Below, in pieces: positions 34,893-44,687 of a DNA stretch of 64,000 nucleotides. The notes beneath the pieces were generated by a model, which searched no databases, was not told the DNA's origin, and was given only the letters and a program-made list of their open reading frames with translations. The translations under genes and the position numbers were made by a program. This stretch comes from JACMLD01 sp038207265. Its GTDB lineage: Bacteria; Bacteroidota; Bacteroidia; Chitinophagales; Chitinophagaceae. Positions within the stretch are counted from its first letter, which is position 1. Each line of letters opens with the position of its first letter. The stretch lies in NCBI GenBank assembly GCA_038207265.1, contig JBBQZZ010000010.1, positions 1 through 64,000 on the forward strand, read 5' to 3'.

Positions 34893-35305
34893 TGGCGGCG
34901 GATATTGTTTTAATATTTATGGGCCTCACAGTATGTTTCCTGCTAATGAAACCGGGAAATAAAAGACTTAAAAAAATTGGAGAAAAAACACCGGGTACTA
35001 TTGTTGATTTTGAAAAAACTGCGGGCACTAACGACAGTAATATTTATCCTGTTGTTAGTTTTACTACCAGCAGGAATGAATTATTCAAGCTTGTATCTCC
35101 GGATGGATTTTTACCGGCCCGGGTAAAATTGGGCAAAAAAGTGTCAGTGATTTACAATCCGCAGGATCCAACAGATTTTACAATATTATTATCCAATCAG
35201 CAGCTAATGTATATTACGTTGCTGGCTTGCGCCATAACATTCACTATAGCGGGAGTCATACTCCTGCTCAATGAACTGGACATCATCCATATTTTAAAGA
35301 AATAA
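34892..35305 (+). CDS. DUF3592-like membrane protein
   Basis: The 137-residue product has an N-terminal membrane helix, a beta-rich middle (GTIVDFEKTAGTNDSNIYPV and KVSVIYNPQDPTDF) and a C-terminal membrane helix. This is the layout of DUF3592 proteins, whose function is unknown. It is coupled to hisS by a TAATG overlap. Confidence 0.7.
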   Translation: MAADIVLIFMGLTVCFLLMKPGNKRLKKIGEKTPGTIVDFEKTAGTNDSNIYPVVSFTTSRNELFKLVSPDGFLPARVKLGKKVSVIYNPQDPTDFTILLSNQQLMYITLLACAITFTIAGVILLLNELDIIHILKK

Positions 35306-35327
35306 AATTTTCAACTGCGGGTATTAG

Positions 35328-35810
35328 TTAGTCTTTGCGTTTCGCAATAGCCAGTATTGCTGTTTTGAATAAAACATTTTCTTTGTCGGCTGGAAAATCA
35401 GTTAAGTAACCAGGTTTAACATACGTTGTTGAGAACACAGGAAACTTATTCAAATTTGCATGAACAATGTTTGCAATAGTAGCTGTTGAATCTTTTAATC
35501 CGTCCAGGACATAACCACCTGCATCAATATGCACCGCGATTACTTTTTTTGCATCATTTCTTTTAAATGCGGCTGTGCCGTTAAATGCTACGATGGTAAA
35601 AGTATCTCCCTTTATCAATTCAAGCGCTGAAGTGCCGGCAGTTGAATTCATCATAAGCATGCCGTTTTCAATTAACACTTCTACTTCCGGTACCACGCTC
35701 CCTTCTGGAAATTTGTATTTTCCGAGGTATTCCATTCTTTGAGTAGTGTCCTGGGCATTTGCTGCAATAATTAACAATGTAGTCAATGCCAGTAAAAAGA
35801 TCTTTTTCAT
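35328..35810 (-). CDS. Secreted protein with a DUF3471-like domain
   Basis: The 160-residue protein has a signal peptide (MKKIFLLALTTLLIIAANAQ) and a single beta-rich domain: YLGKYKFPEG, MLMMNSTAGTSALELIKGDT, FNGTAAFKRNDAKKVIAV. The pattern resembles DUF3471, which is often found after beta-lactamase-type domains. The function of the free form is unknown. It is convergent with the DUF3592-like gene. Confidence 0.6.
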   Translation of the reverse strand: MKKIFLLALTTLLIIAANAQDTTQRMEYLGKYKFPEGSVVPEVEVLIENGMLMMNSTAGTSALELIKGDTFTIVAFNGTAAFKRNDAKKVIAVHIDAGGYVLDGLKDSTATIANIVHANLNKFPVFSTTYVKPGYLTDFPADKENVLFKTAILAIAKRKD

Positions 35811-35911
35811 ATACTTAAGCAGTTTGGTCTAAATTAAAGAAATCATTCATATCAAAAAAAGATTTTATGAGAGTGGTCGCTTGTTACTGATTCCTTTCAA
35901 CTTATCTAAAA

Positions 35912-36397
35912 TCAAGACAATTGTTTATGGTGATGTTCCATATGTGCTACATAATCGCAAATAAGCCATTCCAGTATTTGCATTTCGTTGTTTTGATATT
36001 GTGTTTTAACCCGGTATTGAAATTTCTCTGCCGGTATATTTTCAACAATCAAAATAATTTGCTGGTTCAGTGATTGCCAAAGTTGGATCAGGTGATCCAA
36101 CGGAACTTGCTGGTAATTATTAACAGCCACAAGTTCATTTTGAGAATAGGCTATTACAACATAAGGCTGAGGTAAAAATTGTATGTCGGTAAAACGTTTG
36201 AGGTTGTTAATCGCGGAATCTACCAGGTGGCCGAGTATTTGTTTACGACTCCATTTACCCGGTGCGGGAAATTGCAACAATTCCGGTTCTGTCATGGCAT
36301 TAAAAATTGCCGGCACTATTTCAATATAATGACCCAATTTTTTCATTGCCACATCTATATCTGAATTGCCTTTTAAAAATCCTGCTTCCTGCCACAT
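35912..36397 (-). CDS. DinB-fold protein (YfiT/DinB superfamily)
   Basis: The 161-residue protein has the four-helix pattern of the DinB superfamily, with FPAPGKWSRKQILGHLVDSA and WLICDYVAHMEHHHKQL. Histidines in these two motifs usually bind a metal. Family members include thiol-dependent transferases; the substrate here is unknown. Confidence 0.82.
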   Translation of the reverse strand: MWQEAGFLKGNSDIDVAMKKLGHYIEIVPAIFNAMTEPELLQFPAPGKWSRKQILGHLVDSAINNLKRFTDIQFLPQPYVVIAYSQNELVAVNNYQQVPLDHLIQLWQSLNQQIILIVENIPAEKFQYRVKTQYQNNEMQILEWLICDYVAHMEHHHKQLS

Positions 36398-36459
36398 AGC
36401 ATTAAAATATTAATGAGATGAATGTTCGGATTGCTGCATTTTCATACTTTTCCTATTGT

Positions 36460-37656
36460 TTACAGACTTTCATAAATGATCGCAGCCCCTTGCCCCACAC
36501 CCACACACATTGCAGCCAATCCGAATTTTGCATTTCTTCTTTTCATTTCATGCAACAAAGTTGTTGATATTCTTACCCCACTACAACCCAGTGGGTGCCC
36601 AATAGCAATTGCACCACCGTTAACATTTACTTTTTCCAAATCAAGTCCAAGATCATGAATGCAGGCTATTGATTGCGATGCAAATGCTTCATTCAATTCT
36701 ATAAGATCTAAATCAATGACGGTTAGTCCCGCTCTTTCCAACGCTTTGTTTACAGCCGGTACCGGACCCATTCCCATAATAGCCGGATTTACGCCGGCCA
36801 CTGCCATTGATACAATCCTTGCCATCGGTTGCAGGTTATACCTTTTTACTGCAACTTCATCTGCCAGCAAAACAGCAGCGGCTCCATCGTTGATGCCACT
36901 TGAATTTCCTGCAGTAACCGTTCCGTCTTTTAAAAATGCGGGCTTTAATGCGGCCAGCTTCTCCATAGACGTTTTTCGTGGATGTTCGTCCTTATCAAAA
37001 AATACTTTTTCATTTTTTCCCCCAAATATTTCTAGTCCTGCCACTTCAGTATCCCATTTATTTTTTCCCAGTGCAGAAAAATATTTTTCCTGGCTACGCA
37101 ATGCAAACTCATCCTGGGCATGCCGGCTGATCTTCCATTGCTGCGCGATATTTTCCGCCGTTTCTCCCATACTATAGGGGTGATGAAGCTGCGCTAATTT
37201 CTGATTGGTAAACCGCCACCCGATTGTAGTGTCATACATTTCAGTATTACGGTTCCAGGCGTTTCCCTGTTTGGCAATAACAAAGGGTGCCCTTGTCATA
37301 CTTTCAACACCTGCGGCAATATACAGTTCACCTTCATTGCACATAATACCACGGGCCGCGTCCATAATGGCTTGCAGACCGCTGGCACATAAACGGTTCA
37401 CGGTAACGCCGGCAACGGTTACCGGTAGACCGGCTAACAACGCCGCCATTCTTGCTACATCACGGTTATCCTCACCCGCCTGGTTGGCAGCACCGGCTAT
37501 TACATCTTCAATAGCGTTTACATCTATACCTGCATTGCGGCTCAATAACCACCTGATGATGTGTGCGAGTAGGTCGTCCGGTCTTATCGTACTTAAAGCT
37601 CCTCCATATTTTCCTATAGGTGTTCGTACGGAATCAATAATATATGCTGTATTCAT
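36460..37656 (-). CDS. Acetyl-CoA acyltransferase (thiolase)
   Basis: The 398-residue product is a thiolase with the nucleophilic cysteine in VNRLCASGLQAI (about residue 89), NEAFASQ, GGAIAIGHPLGCSG and the second catalytic cysteine in CVGVGQGAA. It cleaves 3-ketoacyl-CoA or condenses acetyl-CoA. No other beta-oxidation gene is adjacent, so degradative and biosynthetic roles cannot be told apart. Confidence 0.93.
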   Translation of the reverse strand: MNTAYIIDSVRTPIGKYGGALSTIRPDDLLAHIIRWLLSRNAGIDVNAIEDVIAGAANQAGEDNRDVARMAALLAGLPVTVAGVTVNRLCASGLQAIMDAARGIMCNEGELYIAAGVESMTRAPFVIAKQGNAWNRNTEMYDTTIGWRFTNQKLAQLHHPYSMGETAENIAQQWKISRHAQDEFALRSQEKYFSALGKNKWDTEVAGLEIFGGKNEKVFFDKDEHPRKTSMEKLAALKPAFLKDGTVTAGNSSGINDGAAAVLLADEVAVKRYNLQPMARIVSMAVAGVNPAIMGMGPVPAVNKALERAGLTVIDLDLIELNEAFASQSIACIHDLGLDLEKVNVNGGAIAIGHPLGCSGVRISTTLLHEMKRRNAKFGLAAMCVGVGQGAAIIYESL

Positions 37657-37858
37657 CGTCCGGTCTTTTTATTATTCTTTCGGGTTTTTTATTCGTGACT
37701 TCCATTTTTTTTAAGAGCGACAGATAATTAAAATGAAAGCCAATTTATGCTAATCAGTTCTCCCATCCACATTCTCACACTTTCTCAATTCTAAATTAAT
37801 AAGCTTCGGCAAATATAAACCGCCAACCGCCTAATTAGCTAATCCCACAGCGCAAACG

Positions 37859-37866
37859 TATCTTTG
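37859..37866 (+). promoter_or_regulatory. Putative -7 element abutting the rlmN start codon
   Basis: TATCTTTG matches TAnnTTTG and ends 4 bp before the ATG at 37871. A leaderless transcript is inferred. No -33 element is clear. Confidence 0.45.
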
Positions 37867-37870
37867 CGGC

Positions 37871-38917
37871 ATGTTAAAAACAGCCATGAAAAACATACGG
37901 CAAATGGGCCTGCATGAGCTGGAGCAATACTTTGTGGGCATGGGTGAAAAAAAATTCCGGGCCAGCCAGGTATATGAATGGTTATGGCAAAAACATGCCC
38001 ATCATTTTGAGGCAATGACCAATCTTAGCAAAGAACTGAGAAACAAATTGGCTGAACACTTTAGTCTGCCCGCTTTACAGGCAGACGCCACTCAATACTC
38101 GGAAGACGGAACTGTGAAAAGTCGTTTTAGAACAAGCGACGGACATTTTGTTGAAGGAGTATTGATACCAACCGACGACCGCAAAACCGCCTGTGTATCT
38201 TCCCAGATTGGATGTTCTTTGAGTTGTAAGTTTTGTGCTACCGGTTATATGGAAAGGAAACGCAACCTTGAATTTGATGAAATTTATGATGAGGTGGTGC
38301 TGATCAACCAGCAAAGTGAAAAAGTCTACCAGAAAAAGCTGACCAATATTGTCTTTATGGGCATGGGAGAGCCCTTGCTGAATTACAGAAATGTATTAAT
38401 GGCCATCGAAAAAATAACATCGCCCGAAGGTTTGGGAATGAGCCCGAAACGCATCACCGTATCAACAGCTGGTGTTGCTAAGATGATTAAACAACTGGGC
38501 GATGATGAAGTGAAATTTAAACTGGCTTTATCGTTGCACGCCGCAACAGATGCCAAGCGACACGAAATAATGCCTATTAATGATACCAATGATATCAAAA
38601 CATTGATAGAAGCATTGAATTATTTCTATAAAAAAACCGGCAACGAGATAACATTTGAATACATCCTGTTCAAAGATTTTAATGATTCAATTAAAGATGC
38701 TGACGAGCTGATAAAAATTTACCGCCAGGTACCCGCTGACCTGGTTAATATCATTGAATACAATCCTATTGACCGTGCCCAGTTTAAGAAACCGGATGAA
38801 GCAGTGGTAGAAAAGTTCATGAATCAACTTTCAAAAAACAGGGTCAATGCGCGTTTGAGAGTCAGCCGTGGCAAAGATATAGATGCTGCCTGTGGCCAAT
38901 TGGCCAATAAAAATTAG
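37871..38917 (+). CDS. rlmN: Dual-specificity 23S rRNA/tRNA adenine C2-methyltransferase RlmN
   Basis: RlmN is a radical-SAM enzyme that methylates A2503 of 23S rRNA and A37 of some tRNAs. The 348-residue product has the cluster ligands C115, C119 and C122 (GCSLSCKFC), GMGEPLLNY and the methyl-carrier cysteine C341 near the end. The ATG at 37871 fits the promoter word; an internal ATG at 37886 is the alternative. It is followed by two pseudouridine synthase genes on the same strand. Confidence 0.96.
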   Translation: MLKTAMKNIRQMGLHELEQYFVGMGEKKFRASQVYEWLWQKHAHHFEAMTNLSKELRNKLAEHFSLPALQADATQYSEDGTVKSRFRTSDGHFVEGVLIPTDDRKTACVSSQIGCSLSCKFCATGYMERKRNLEFDEIYDEVVLINQQSEKVYQKKLTNIVFMGMGEPLLNYRNVLMAIEKITSPEGLGMSPKRITVSTAGVAKMIKQLGDDEVKFKLALSLHAATDAKRHEIMPINDTNDIKTLIEALNYFYKKTGNEITFEYILFKDFNDSIKDADELIKIYRQVPADLVNIIEYNPIDRAQFKKPDEAVVEKFMNQLSKNRVNARLRVSRGKDIDAACGQLANKN

Positions 38918-38965
38918 TAAACGACTTAATCATCATTACTGTTGTAAAACAGCAAATCAACCATC

Positions 38966-40015
38966 ATGAGCAAGAACCAGCAGTTCCAGAAATTCATCAC
39001 CTATAAGAGCAATGCGGCAAAAAAAGAAGCATTCAAGCAAGAAAAAAAAGTATTTAAAAAAGAAAGAGCGGCTGCCATAGAGAAAAGATTTGAAGAGAAA
39101 AGAAAATTGAAACAGGAACTTTCCATTCAGAAGCCAGAAACGATTGCTGCCAATTCAAAAGTCATCCCGTTACGGACGGGACAAAATTTAAAAACCGGGA
39201 GACCTGCAAACGGAACCGGGAAACAGCCGACAGATTTAATGCCGCTCAATAAATATGTTGCGCACAGTGGGGTTTGTTCAAGAAGGGATGCTGCGGAATT
39301 GATTAGGAAAGGAGAAGTAAAAGTTAACGATGCAATTGTTACCGAACCGGGCACCAAAGTTTCTGCAAAAGATACCATCACTATCAAAGGAAAAAAACTA
39401 AGTCCGTCCAGGAACCTGGTTTATATCTTATTGAATAAACCCAAGGACTATATCACTACGCTGGATGATCCGGAAGGAAGGAAAACGGTACTGGATCTTA
39501 TCAAACGGGCTACGGATGAAAGAGTGTATCCTGTTGGCAGGTTGGATCGAAACACCTCCGGCGTATTATTAATTACGAATGACGGCGATCTTGCACAAAC
39601 GCTTTCTCATCCAAAAAACCTTATCAAGAAGATTTATGAAGTTCATTTAGACAAACCCGTTACAAAAGCTGATTTTGAAAAAATAATATTGGGTGTGACC
39701 CTGGAAGATGGATTTATCGCGCCTGATTCACTGGGCTATGCGGACCCAAAAGACAAAAGTATCATTGGTATTGAAATACACAGTGGCCGCAACCGTATTG
39801 TGCGCCGCATTTTCGAACACCTGGGTTATGATGTTCGCCAGCTGGATCGCGTTATGTACGCCGGCCTGACCAAAAAAAATGTTCAGCGGGGAAAATGGCG
39901 CTTTCTAACGGAAAAGGAAGTACGCATTTTACGCCACTTTAATCCGCAGACGAAAAAAGACCGGGAAAAACCAGTGAAGGCGGCACCCAAACAAAGAATT
40001 GAAAAGAAACTATGA
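38966..40015 (+). CDS. RsuA/RluB-family pseudouridine synthase with long basic N-terminus
   Basis: The 349-residue enzyme has an S4 RNA-binding domain at about 92-140 (LNKYVAHSGVCSRRDAAELI) and the RsuA-type catalytic domain with the aspartate in GRLDRNTSGVLLITNDGDL. The first 90 residues are very rich in lysine, arginine and glutamate, an extension common in Bacteroidota homologues. RluB-like action on 23S rRNA is likely. Its stop overlaps the next start (ATGA). Confidence 0.93.
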   Translation: MSKNQQFQKFITYKSNAAKKEAFKQEKKVFKKERAAAIEKRFEEKRKLKQELSIQKPETIAANSKVIPLRTGQNLKTGRPANGTGKQPTDLMPLNKYVAHSGVCSRRDAAELIRKGEVKVNDAIVTEPGTKVSAKDTITIKGKKLSPSRNLVYILLNKPKDYITTLDDPEGRKTVLDLIKRATDERVYPVGRLDRNTSGVLLITNDGDLAQTLSHPKNLIKKIYEVHLDKPVTKADFEKIILGVTLEDGFIAPDSLGYADPKDKSIIGIEIHSGRNRIVRRIFEHLGYDVRQLDRVMYAGLTKKNVQRGKWRFLTEKEVRILRHFNPQTKKDREKPVKAAPKQRIEKKL

Positions 40016-40779
40016 TGAATTCCGATGCAGCATTACCTGAGCATCCTTATCTGCCATTTAAGGATATAGAACGCCTGATCATTTTTGAAAATGATGATTT
40101 CATTGTATTGAATAAGCCATCCGGTATGTTGTCTATACCAGATCGTACGCAATCACAAACTTCCCTGAAAGATCACCTGCTGAATAGATATGGCAGCATA
40201 TTTACAGTGCACCGTTTAGATAAAGACACCAGTGGTGTAATTGTTTTTGCAAAAAACGAATTCACCCATAAACATCTTTCAGTACAATTTGAAGAACGTA
40301 GCACCGATAAAATTTATACCGGTTTGGTATTGGGTAAACCAGCTGCCAATACAGGGGTTATTGATGAACCAATAGCGGAACATTTTTCGCAAAAAGGTAT
40401 GATGATGATCGCTGCAAAAGGCAAGCCTTCTATAACAGAATACAAAATACTTGAGCCATTCAAATTGTTCACATGGATGCAATTCCATATTCTTACGGGC
40501 CGCACGCACCAAATACGTGTTCACATGAAACACATAGGACATTCTATTGCTTGCGATGAACTTTACGGCGATGGAAAACCGATCCTTTTATCTTCCTTCA
40601 AGAAAAAATTCAATCTTTCCAAATCTGCCGAAGAAGAAAGACCCATTTTAAACAGGCTTGCATTACATGCTGCGCAACTCAGTTTTAAAGATGAAGCCGG
40701 TATTACCCATCATTTTGATGCGCCGCTCCCGAAAGATCTGAAAGCATTATTGCAGCAATTGAAAAAGTGGAATCAATAA
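40012..40779 (+). CDS. RluA-family pseudouridine synthase
   Basis: The 255-residue enzyme carries the RluA signature HRLDKDTSGVIVFAKN with its catalytic aspartate, and GRTHQIRVHMKHIGH. It overlaps the RsuA-type gene by 4 bp, so the two synthases are translationally coupled. The exact rRNA or tRNA target is not deducible. It converges on the amidohydrolase gene with a 7-bp gap. Confidence 0.94.
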   Translation: MMNSDAALPEHPYLPFKDIERLIIFENDDFIVLNKPSGMLSIPDRTQSQTSLKDHLLNRYGSIFTVHRLDKDTSGVIVFAKNEFTHKHLSVQFEERSTDKIYTGLVLGKPAANTGVIDEPIAEHFSQKGMMMIAAKGKPSITEYKILEPFKLFTWMQFHILTGRTHQIRVHMKHIGHSIACDELYGDGKPILLSSFKKKFNLSKSAEEERPILNRLALHAAQLSFKDEAGITHHFDAPLPKDLKALLQQLKKWNQ

Positions 40780-40786
40780 ATTATTC

Positions 40787-42067
40787 TTATTCGTTTTTAT
40801 ACAACACGCCTTCTTTCATTACAAATTTTACTTTACCCATCGCTTGAATTTCAGCAATGGGGTCACCCTCAACCGCTATGATATCAGCTATCTTTCCTTT
40901 TTCAATTGTACCAAGCCGATCTGTTACTCCTAATAGCTCAGCAGCGTGAAGCGTAGCACAGCGGATCGTTTCCATGGCAGGCATTCCGCCTTCCACCATA
41001 TACTGGAATTCAATATAATTTTTTCCATGTTTGTAAACAGCAGCATCGGTTCCAAATGCAATCTTCACACCGGCTTTATATGCTTTGGCAAAAGTTGCCT
41101 GGATTTTTGGGCCAACTGCCAATGCTTTGGGTGTGACAATGTCTGAATAATAACCCGGAATTTTTGCAGAATCTGCTGTTGATTTACCTGCTATAATAGT
41201 TGGTATGTACCATGTTCCATATTTTTTAAATAATTCAATGGCTTCATCATCCATAAATGTACCATGCTCAATTGAAGTTACACCGGCACGGATGGCTCTT
41301 TTCATTCCCTCCGCTCCATGTGCATGGGCAGCTACTTTGAAACCATAATCTTTGGCTGTTTCAACAATGGCTTTAATTTCTTCTTCTGTAAACTGGGCTC
41401 CGGAGGCATCTTTGGCCTGGCTTAACACACCACCAGTGGCAGTGATCTTGATTAAATCTGATCCGTCTTTGTAACGTTGACGCACAGCCTTTTTTGCATC
41501 ATCTGCTCCATTTACCACCCCTTCATTGGGCCCCGGATCTCCCATCAGATCTTTCCGGTAACCATTGGTTGGATCTCCATGTCCGCCTGTGGAAGCAATT
41601 ATTTTACCTGCAGTAAAAATTCTCGGGCCCTCAATCAGTCCTTTGTTAATGGCATTTCGTAAAGCAATGTTTACACCGCTTCCACCCAAATCACGGACGG
41701 TTGTAAATCCTGCCATGAGGGTAACATGGGCATTCTTTACTGATTCAAAAGCGATATCTGCGGAATTCATGGTAAACCGATCCGCCGTTGCTCCTCTTTT
41801 TGTTTCTGATTCAATGTGCACGTGCATATCCATCAGACCAGGCATTACAGTTTTATTTCTGAGATCAATCACTTTGTCGGTGCCTTCAGGTTTCATAAAA
41901 CCTTCTTTCACATCAGTGATTTTATTGCCTTCTATGATAATGGAATAATTACTTAAAGTTTTACTGTTCACTACGTCAATTAATTTGCCACAATGTAAAA
42001 TTGTGCGCTGGGCGTGCGCAAATAAACCAGCCAGTAAAAATGCAATGACCATTGAATTTCTCAACAT
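40787..42067 (-). CDS. Secreted imidazolonepropionase-like amidohydrolase
   Basis: The 426-residue product starts at the ATG at 42067 with a signal peptide (hydrophobic 6-14, ending AHAQ). The metal site is visible as HVH in GLMDMHVHIE, with AHAHGAEGMKRAI, SIEHGTFMDD and FGTDAAVYKHG further on. This is the Xaa-Pro-dipeptidase/imidazolonepropionase-like amidohydrolase group. The longer frame to 42169 runs through the peroxiredoxin terminator and is rejected. Confidence 0.91.
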   Translation of the reverse strand: MLRNSMVIAFLLAGLFAHAQRTILHCGKLIDVVNSKTLSNYSIIIEGNKITDVKEGFMKPEGTDKVIDLRNKTVMPGLMDMHVHIESETKRGATADRFTMNSADIAFESVKNAHVTLMAGFTTVRDLGGSGVNIALRNAINKGLIEGPRIFTAGKIIASTGGHGDPTNGYRKDLMGDPGPNEGVVNGADDAKKAVRQRYKDGSDLIKITATGGVLSQAKDASGAQFTEEEIKAIVETAKDYGFKVAAHAHGAEGMKRAIRAGVTSIEHGTFMDDEAIELFKKYGTWYIPTIIAGKSTADSAKIPGYYSDIVTPKALAVGPKIQATFAKAYKAGVKIAFGTDAAVYKHGKNYIEFQYMVEGGMPAMETIRCATLHAAELLGVTDRLGTIEKGKIADIIAVEGDPIAEIQAMGKVKFVMKEGVLYKNE

Positions 42068-42102
42068 ACAGTTAGTTTCCTGAAAATTAAGCAATCGTCT
42101 AT

Positions 42103-42138
42103 TCAAAAAAAAACAAAAGAGCCCTTTGGCTCTTTTGT
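42103..42138 (-). terminator. Rho-independent terminator after the peroxiredoxin gene
   Basis: A perfect 11-bp stem (ACAAAAGAGCC with GGCTCTTTTGT, 42113-42123 and 42128-42138) has a 4-base loop and is followed on the minus strand by nine or more T. It lies 24 bp past the peroxiredoxin stop. Confidence 0.88.
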
Positions 42139-42161
42139 CAAAATAATCTATGTCTTGTTTA

Positions 42162-42800
42162 TTAGTCAATATTTGGCTGTGGTGTGTATCGTAAGTAAGG
42201 TTTTACTACTTTAACCCCTTTTGGAAATTTCTTGATGGCATCTTCGGTTGAAACAGCTGGTACTACTATCACATCTTCTCCCGCTTTCCAATCGGCTGGA
42301 GTAGCCACACTATAATTGGCTGTCAATTGCAGCGAATCAATTACTCTCAGCACTTCATGAAAATTTCTTCCCGTAGATGCCGGATAAGTAATGGATAATT
42401 TCAATTTTTTATCCGGTCCGATAATAAACAATGAACGTACAGTTGCAGTAAGAGAAGCATTTGGATGAATCATATCATACAATTCGGCAACTTTCCTGTC
42501 ATCATCCGCAATTATAGGAAAATCAACATTGCAATTTTGTGTTTCATTGATATCTTTTATCCAGCCAAGGTGTTTGTCGAGCGGATCAACACTAACAGCA
42601 AGTGCTTTTACATTGCGCTTTCTGAATTCTTCCTGTAACAAAGCTGTTTTCCCCAGTTCTGTAGTGCATACCGGAGTATAATCTGCAGGGTGAGAAAATA
42701 ATACACCCCATCCATCGCCTAGGTATTCGTAAAAATCAATGTCGCCGGCAGTTGTCTTTGCCTGGAAATTCGGAACTGTGTCTCCTAATCTTAAACTCAT
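42162..42800 (-). CDS. 1-Cys peroxiredoxin (Prx6 type)
   Basis: The 212-residue protein reduces hydroperoxides. The peroxidatic C45 is in HPADYTPVCTTELG, and SLFIIGPDKKLKLSI and the long C-terminal dimerisation part are typical of the Prx6 subgroup. It is a single-gene unit bounded by a -7 element and a strong terminator. Confidence 0.95.
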   Translation of the reverse strand: MSLRLGDTVPNFQAKTTAGDIDFYEYLGDGWGVLFSHPADYTPVCTTELGKTALLQEEFRKRNVKALAVSVDPLDKHLGWIKDINETQNCNVDFPIIADDDRKVAELYDMIHPNASLTATVRSLFIIGPDKKLKLSITYPASTGRNFHEVLRVIDSLQLTANYSVATPADWKAGEDVIVVPAVSTEDAIKKFPKGVKVVKPYLRYTPQPNID

Positions 42801-42834
42801 ATAGTAAATTTTAAAAGTTAATAAAATGTGGAAG

Positions 42835-42842
42835 CAAATATA
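42835..42842 (-). promoter_or_regulatory. Putative -7 element of the peroxiredoxin gene
   Basis: TATATTTG on the minus strand matches TAnnTTTG, 34 bp before the start codon. The -33 region is not clear. Confidence 0.4.
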
Positions 42843-42875
42843 TTAATTCCCTATTAATTTGATGGACTAAATATA

Positions 42876-44024
42876 TTATTTTCCAGTGGCTTTTGTTAAA
42901 GAAGCCTTTCCGAACCTGTTTTTAACATCATCAATGGCTTTGTATAAGTCGGCCTTTTTTTCTTTGTTGGCAAATAAATTGGTTTGCACAGCCTCGTTTG
43001 TAAGTTCGCTTAGCTTCACCCCCAGCAACCTGATAGCCTGACCCTTGCGGTATAATTTATGGAACAGGTCTTTGGCAACCGGTATCAGTTCATCATCATA
43101 AAAAGTATAAGGAATTGTGGTCTGCCGGGATGTGGTTTCAAAATCCGGGTATCTGATCTTAACAGATAGGCAACCTGCCATTTTATTTTCCTGTCGCAAT
43201 TCAAAGGAAATTTTTTCGGTCATTCTTACCAACTCTGTCATCAGGAAATTCATATCCGTCTTATTTTCTTCAAATGTGTTTTCGGTAGAAACCGATTTTG
43301 CTTCATGGTATTCCACAACTTTACCCTCATGCTGACCGTGGGCCTTATGCCAGAGGTCTACACCGTAATTACCAATATAACGTTCCAGCATAGCCGGTTT
43401 TGCTTCCCGTAGCTCCCGGATGGTTTCGATCCCGATTTGGAGTAAGGAGCGATATGTTTGATCGCCCACGCCCGGAATGTTACTCACTTTCATGGGATCG
43501 AGGAATTCTATTTCTTTTCCTGCAGGAACATATAGAAATCCGTTTGGCTTGGCTTCATTGGTGGCCATTTTTGCAATCATCTTATTAGAACCAAGTCCGA
43601 ATGAGATTGGCAGTTTGGTAAGCTCAATAATTTTATTGCGCAGTTGCTGGGTCCATTCAAGCGCGTTAAAGTATTTATCCATACCGGTAAGGTCAAGATA
43701 AAATTCATCAATAGATGCCTTTTCGAAAACCGGTGCTTCGGCAGCTATAATTTCTGTCACCCACCTGCTGAAACGACTGTATTCACCGCGGCTACCTCCA
43801 ACAACAATTACCCCGGGGCATAATTTCATGGCGGTTTTCATCGGCATGGCTGAATGAATGCCAAATTTTCGAGCTTCATAATTACAGGCTGCCACCACTC
43901 CGCGTTCGCGACCACCCACTAAAACAGGTTTGCCTTTCAATGAAGGATTATTCAATACTTCTACACTCACAAAGAATGAATCAAGATCAAAGTGGGCAAT
44001 TATGCGCGGAGCAAGTGCTGACAT
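42876..44024 (-). CDS. dinB: DNA polymerase IV
   Basis: The 382-residue Y-family polymerase copies damaged DNA. It has the catalytic acidic motifs HFDLDSFFVSVE and SIDEFYLDLTGMD, plus ACNYEARKFGIHSAMPM, a helix-hairpin-helix (VSNIPGVGDQTYRSLLQIG) and a little-finger domain. The frame extends to 44093; the ATG at 44024 places the first motif at the usual distance. No LexA-type site was recognised upstream. Confidence 0.95.
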   Translation of the reverse strand: MSALAPRIIAHFDLDSFFVSVEVLNNPSLKGKPVLVGGRERGVVAACNYEARKFGIHSAMPMKTAMKLCPGVIVVGGSRGEYSRFSRWVTEIIAAEAPVFEKASIDEFYLDLTGMDKYFNALEWTQQLRNKIIELTKLPISFGLGSNKMIAKMATNEAKPNGFLYVPAGKEIEFLDPMKVSNIPGVGDQTYRSLLQIGIETIRELREAKPAMLERYIGNYGVDLWHKAHGQHEGKVVEYHEAKSVSTENTFEENKTDMNFLMTELVRMTEKISFELRQENKMAGCLSVKIRYPDFETTSRQTTIPYTFYDDELIPVAKDLFHKLYRKGQAIRLLGVKLSELTNEAVQTNLFANKEKKADLYKAIDDVKNRFGKASLTKATGK

Positions 44025-44199
44025 GGCGGATATTAAAGTTACTGAAGGAATATGGAAGGTAAAATAAAAACTTGCCGGTAAGCAGGTGAGCAAATACCCA
44101 TGTGCAATTTACCTATTGTATAAAAGTCTCAACTTACGCATTAATGCATTTCCACATTTTCATATTCTCAAATTGTCCCGTATTTTCCTTTTTCAACAT

Positions 44200-44207
44200 T
44201 ATCTTTA
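44200..44207 (+). promoter_or_regulatory. Promoter-like word abutting the start of the next gene
   Basis: TATCTTTA is one base off TAnnTTTG and ends 4 bp before the ATG at 44212, the same geometry as at rlmN. Weak on its own. Confidence 0.3.
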
Positions 44208-44211
44208 TTAT

Positions 44212-44685
44212 ATGCAAATGGAATGGTTAAAGACGGGCATCGGACCACTGAAAGATCTTATTGCTTTCTTGCAAAAACAGTCCACCACCAATGATGTGCA
44301 CAAGAAACAGGTGATCCGTGAATTGCAGAATAATTTGAATGTATTTAAAAATGGCTTTCTCAATAATGCTTCCTACAATGTAATGATTGACCTGCTCAGC
44401 AATGAGGCAATCAAACAAGCCATCACCGCCAATTTTGCATTTAAGAAATTGAAGTCACGTACCATTGAACCCTATCATATTTATGACGACCGTAATAAAA
44501 GATACCTGGGTTGGACCGCTGAAAAACTAACTGACAAGATTGATGAAAAAATAGAAGAATTAAAAACCATAAAGAAAATGAACAATGGCTCTGTGGAAAA
44601 TGTAAAAAACAATCTTTCATTGATGATCAGCAATCTTTATTACCGGATGAAATTGCTGGCCGATTTTATAAGAGGTGAGAAATAA
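44212..44685 (+). CDS. Hypothetical helical protein
   Basis: The ATG at 44212 gives 157 residues (a second ATG lies at 44218). The product is mostly helical and charged, with IGPLKDLIAFLQKQ, LKSRTIEPYHIYDDRNKRYL and a lysine-rich C-terminus. No signal peptide, membrane helix or known motif is seen, and I do not recognise the family. It faces rimM with only 2 bp between their stops. Confidence 0.65.
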   Translation: MQMEWLKTGIGPLKDLIAFLQKQSTTNDVHKKQVIRELQNNLNVFKNGFLNNASYNVMIDLLSNEAIKQAITANFAFKKLKSRTIEPYHIYDDRNKRYLGWTAEKLTDKIDEKIEELKTIKKMNNGSVENVKNNLSLMISNLYYRMKLLADFIRGEK

Positions 44686-44687
44686 TT

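Noticed and set aside
42068..42169. N-terminal extension of the amidohydrolase
   Set aside because: The extension crosses the peroxiredoxin terminator, and a good signal peptide starts at 42067.
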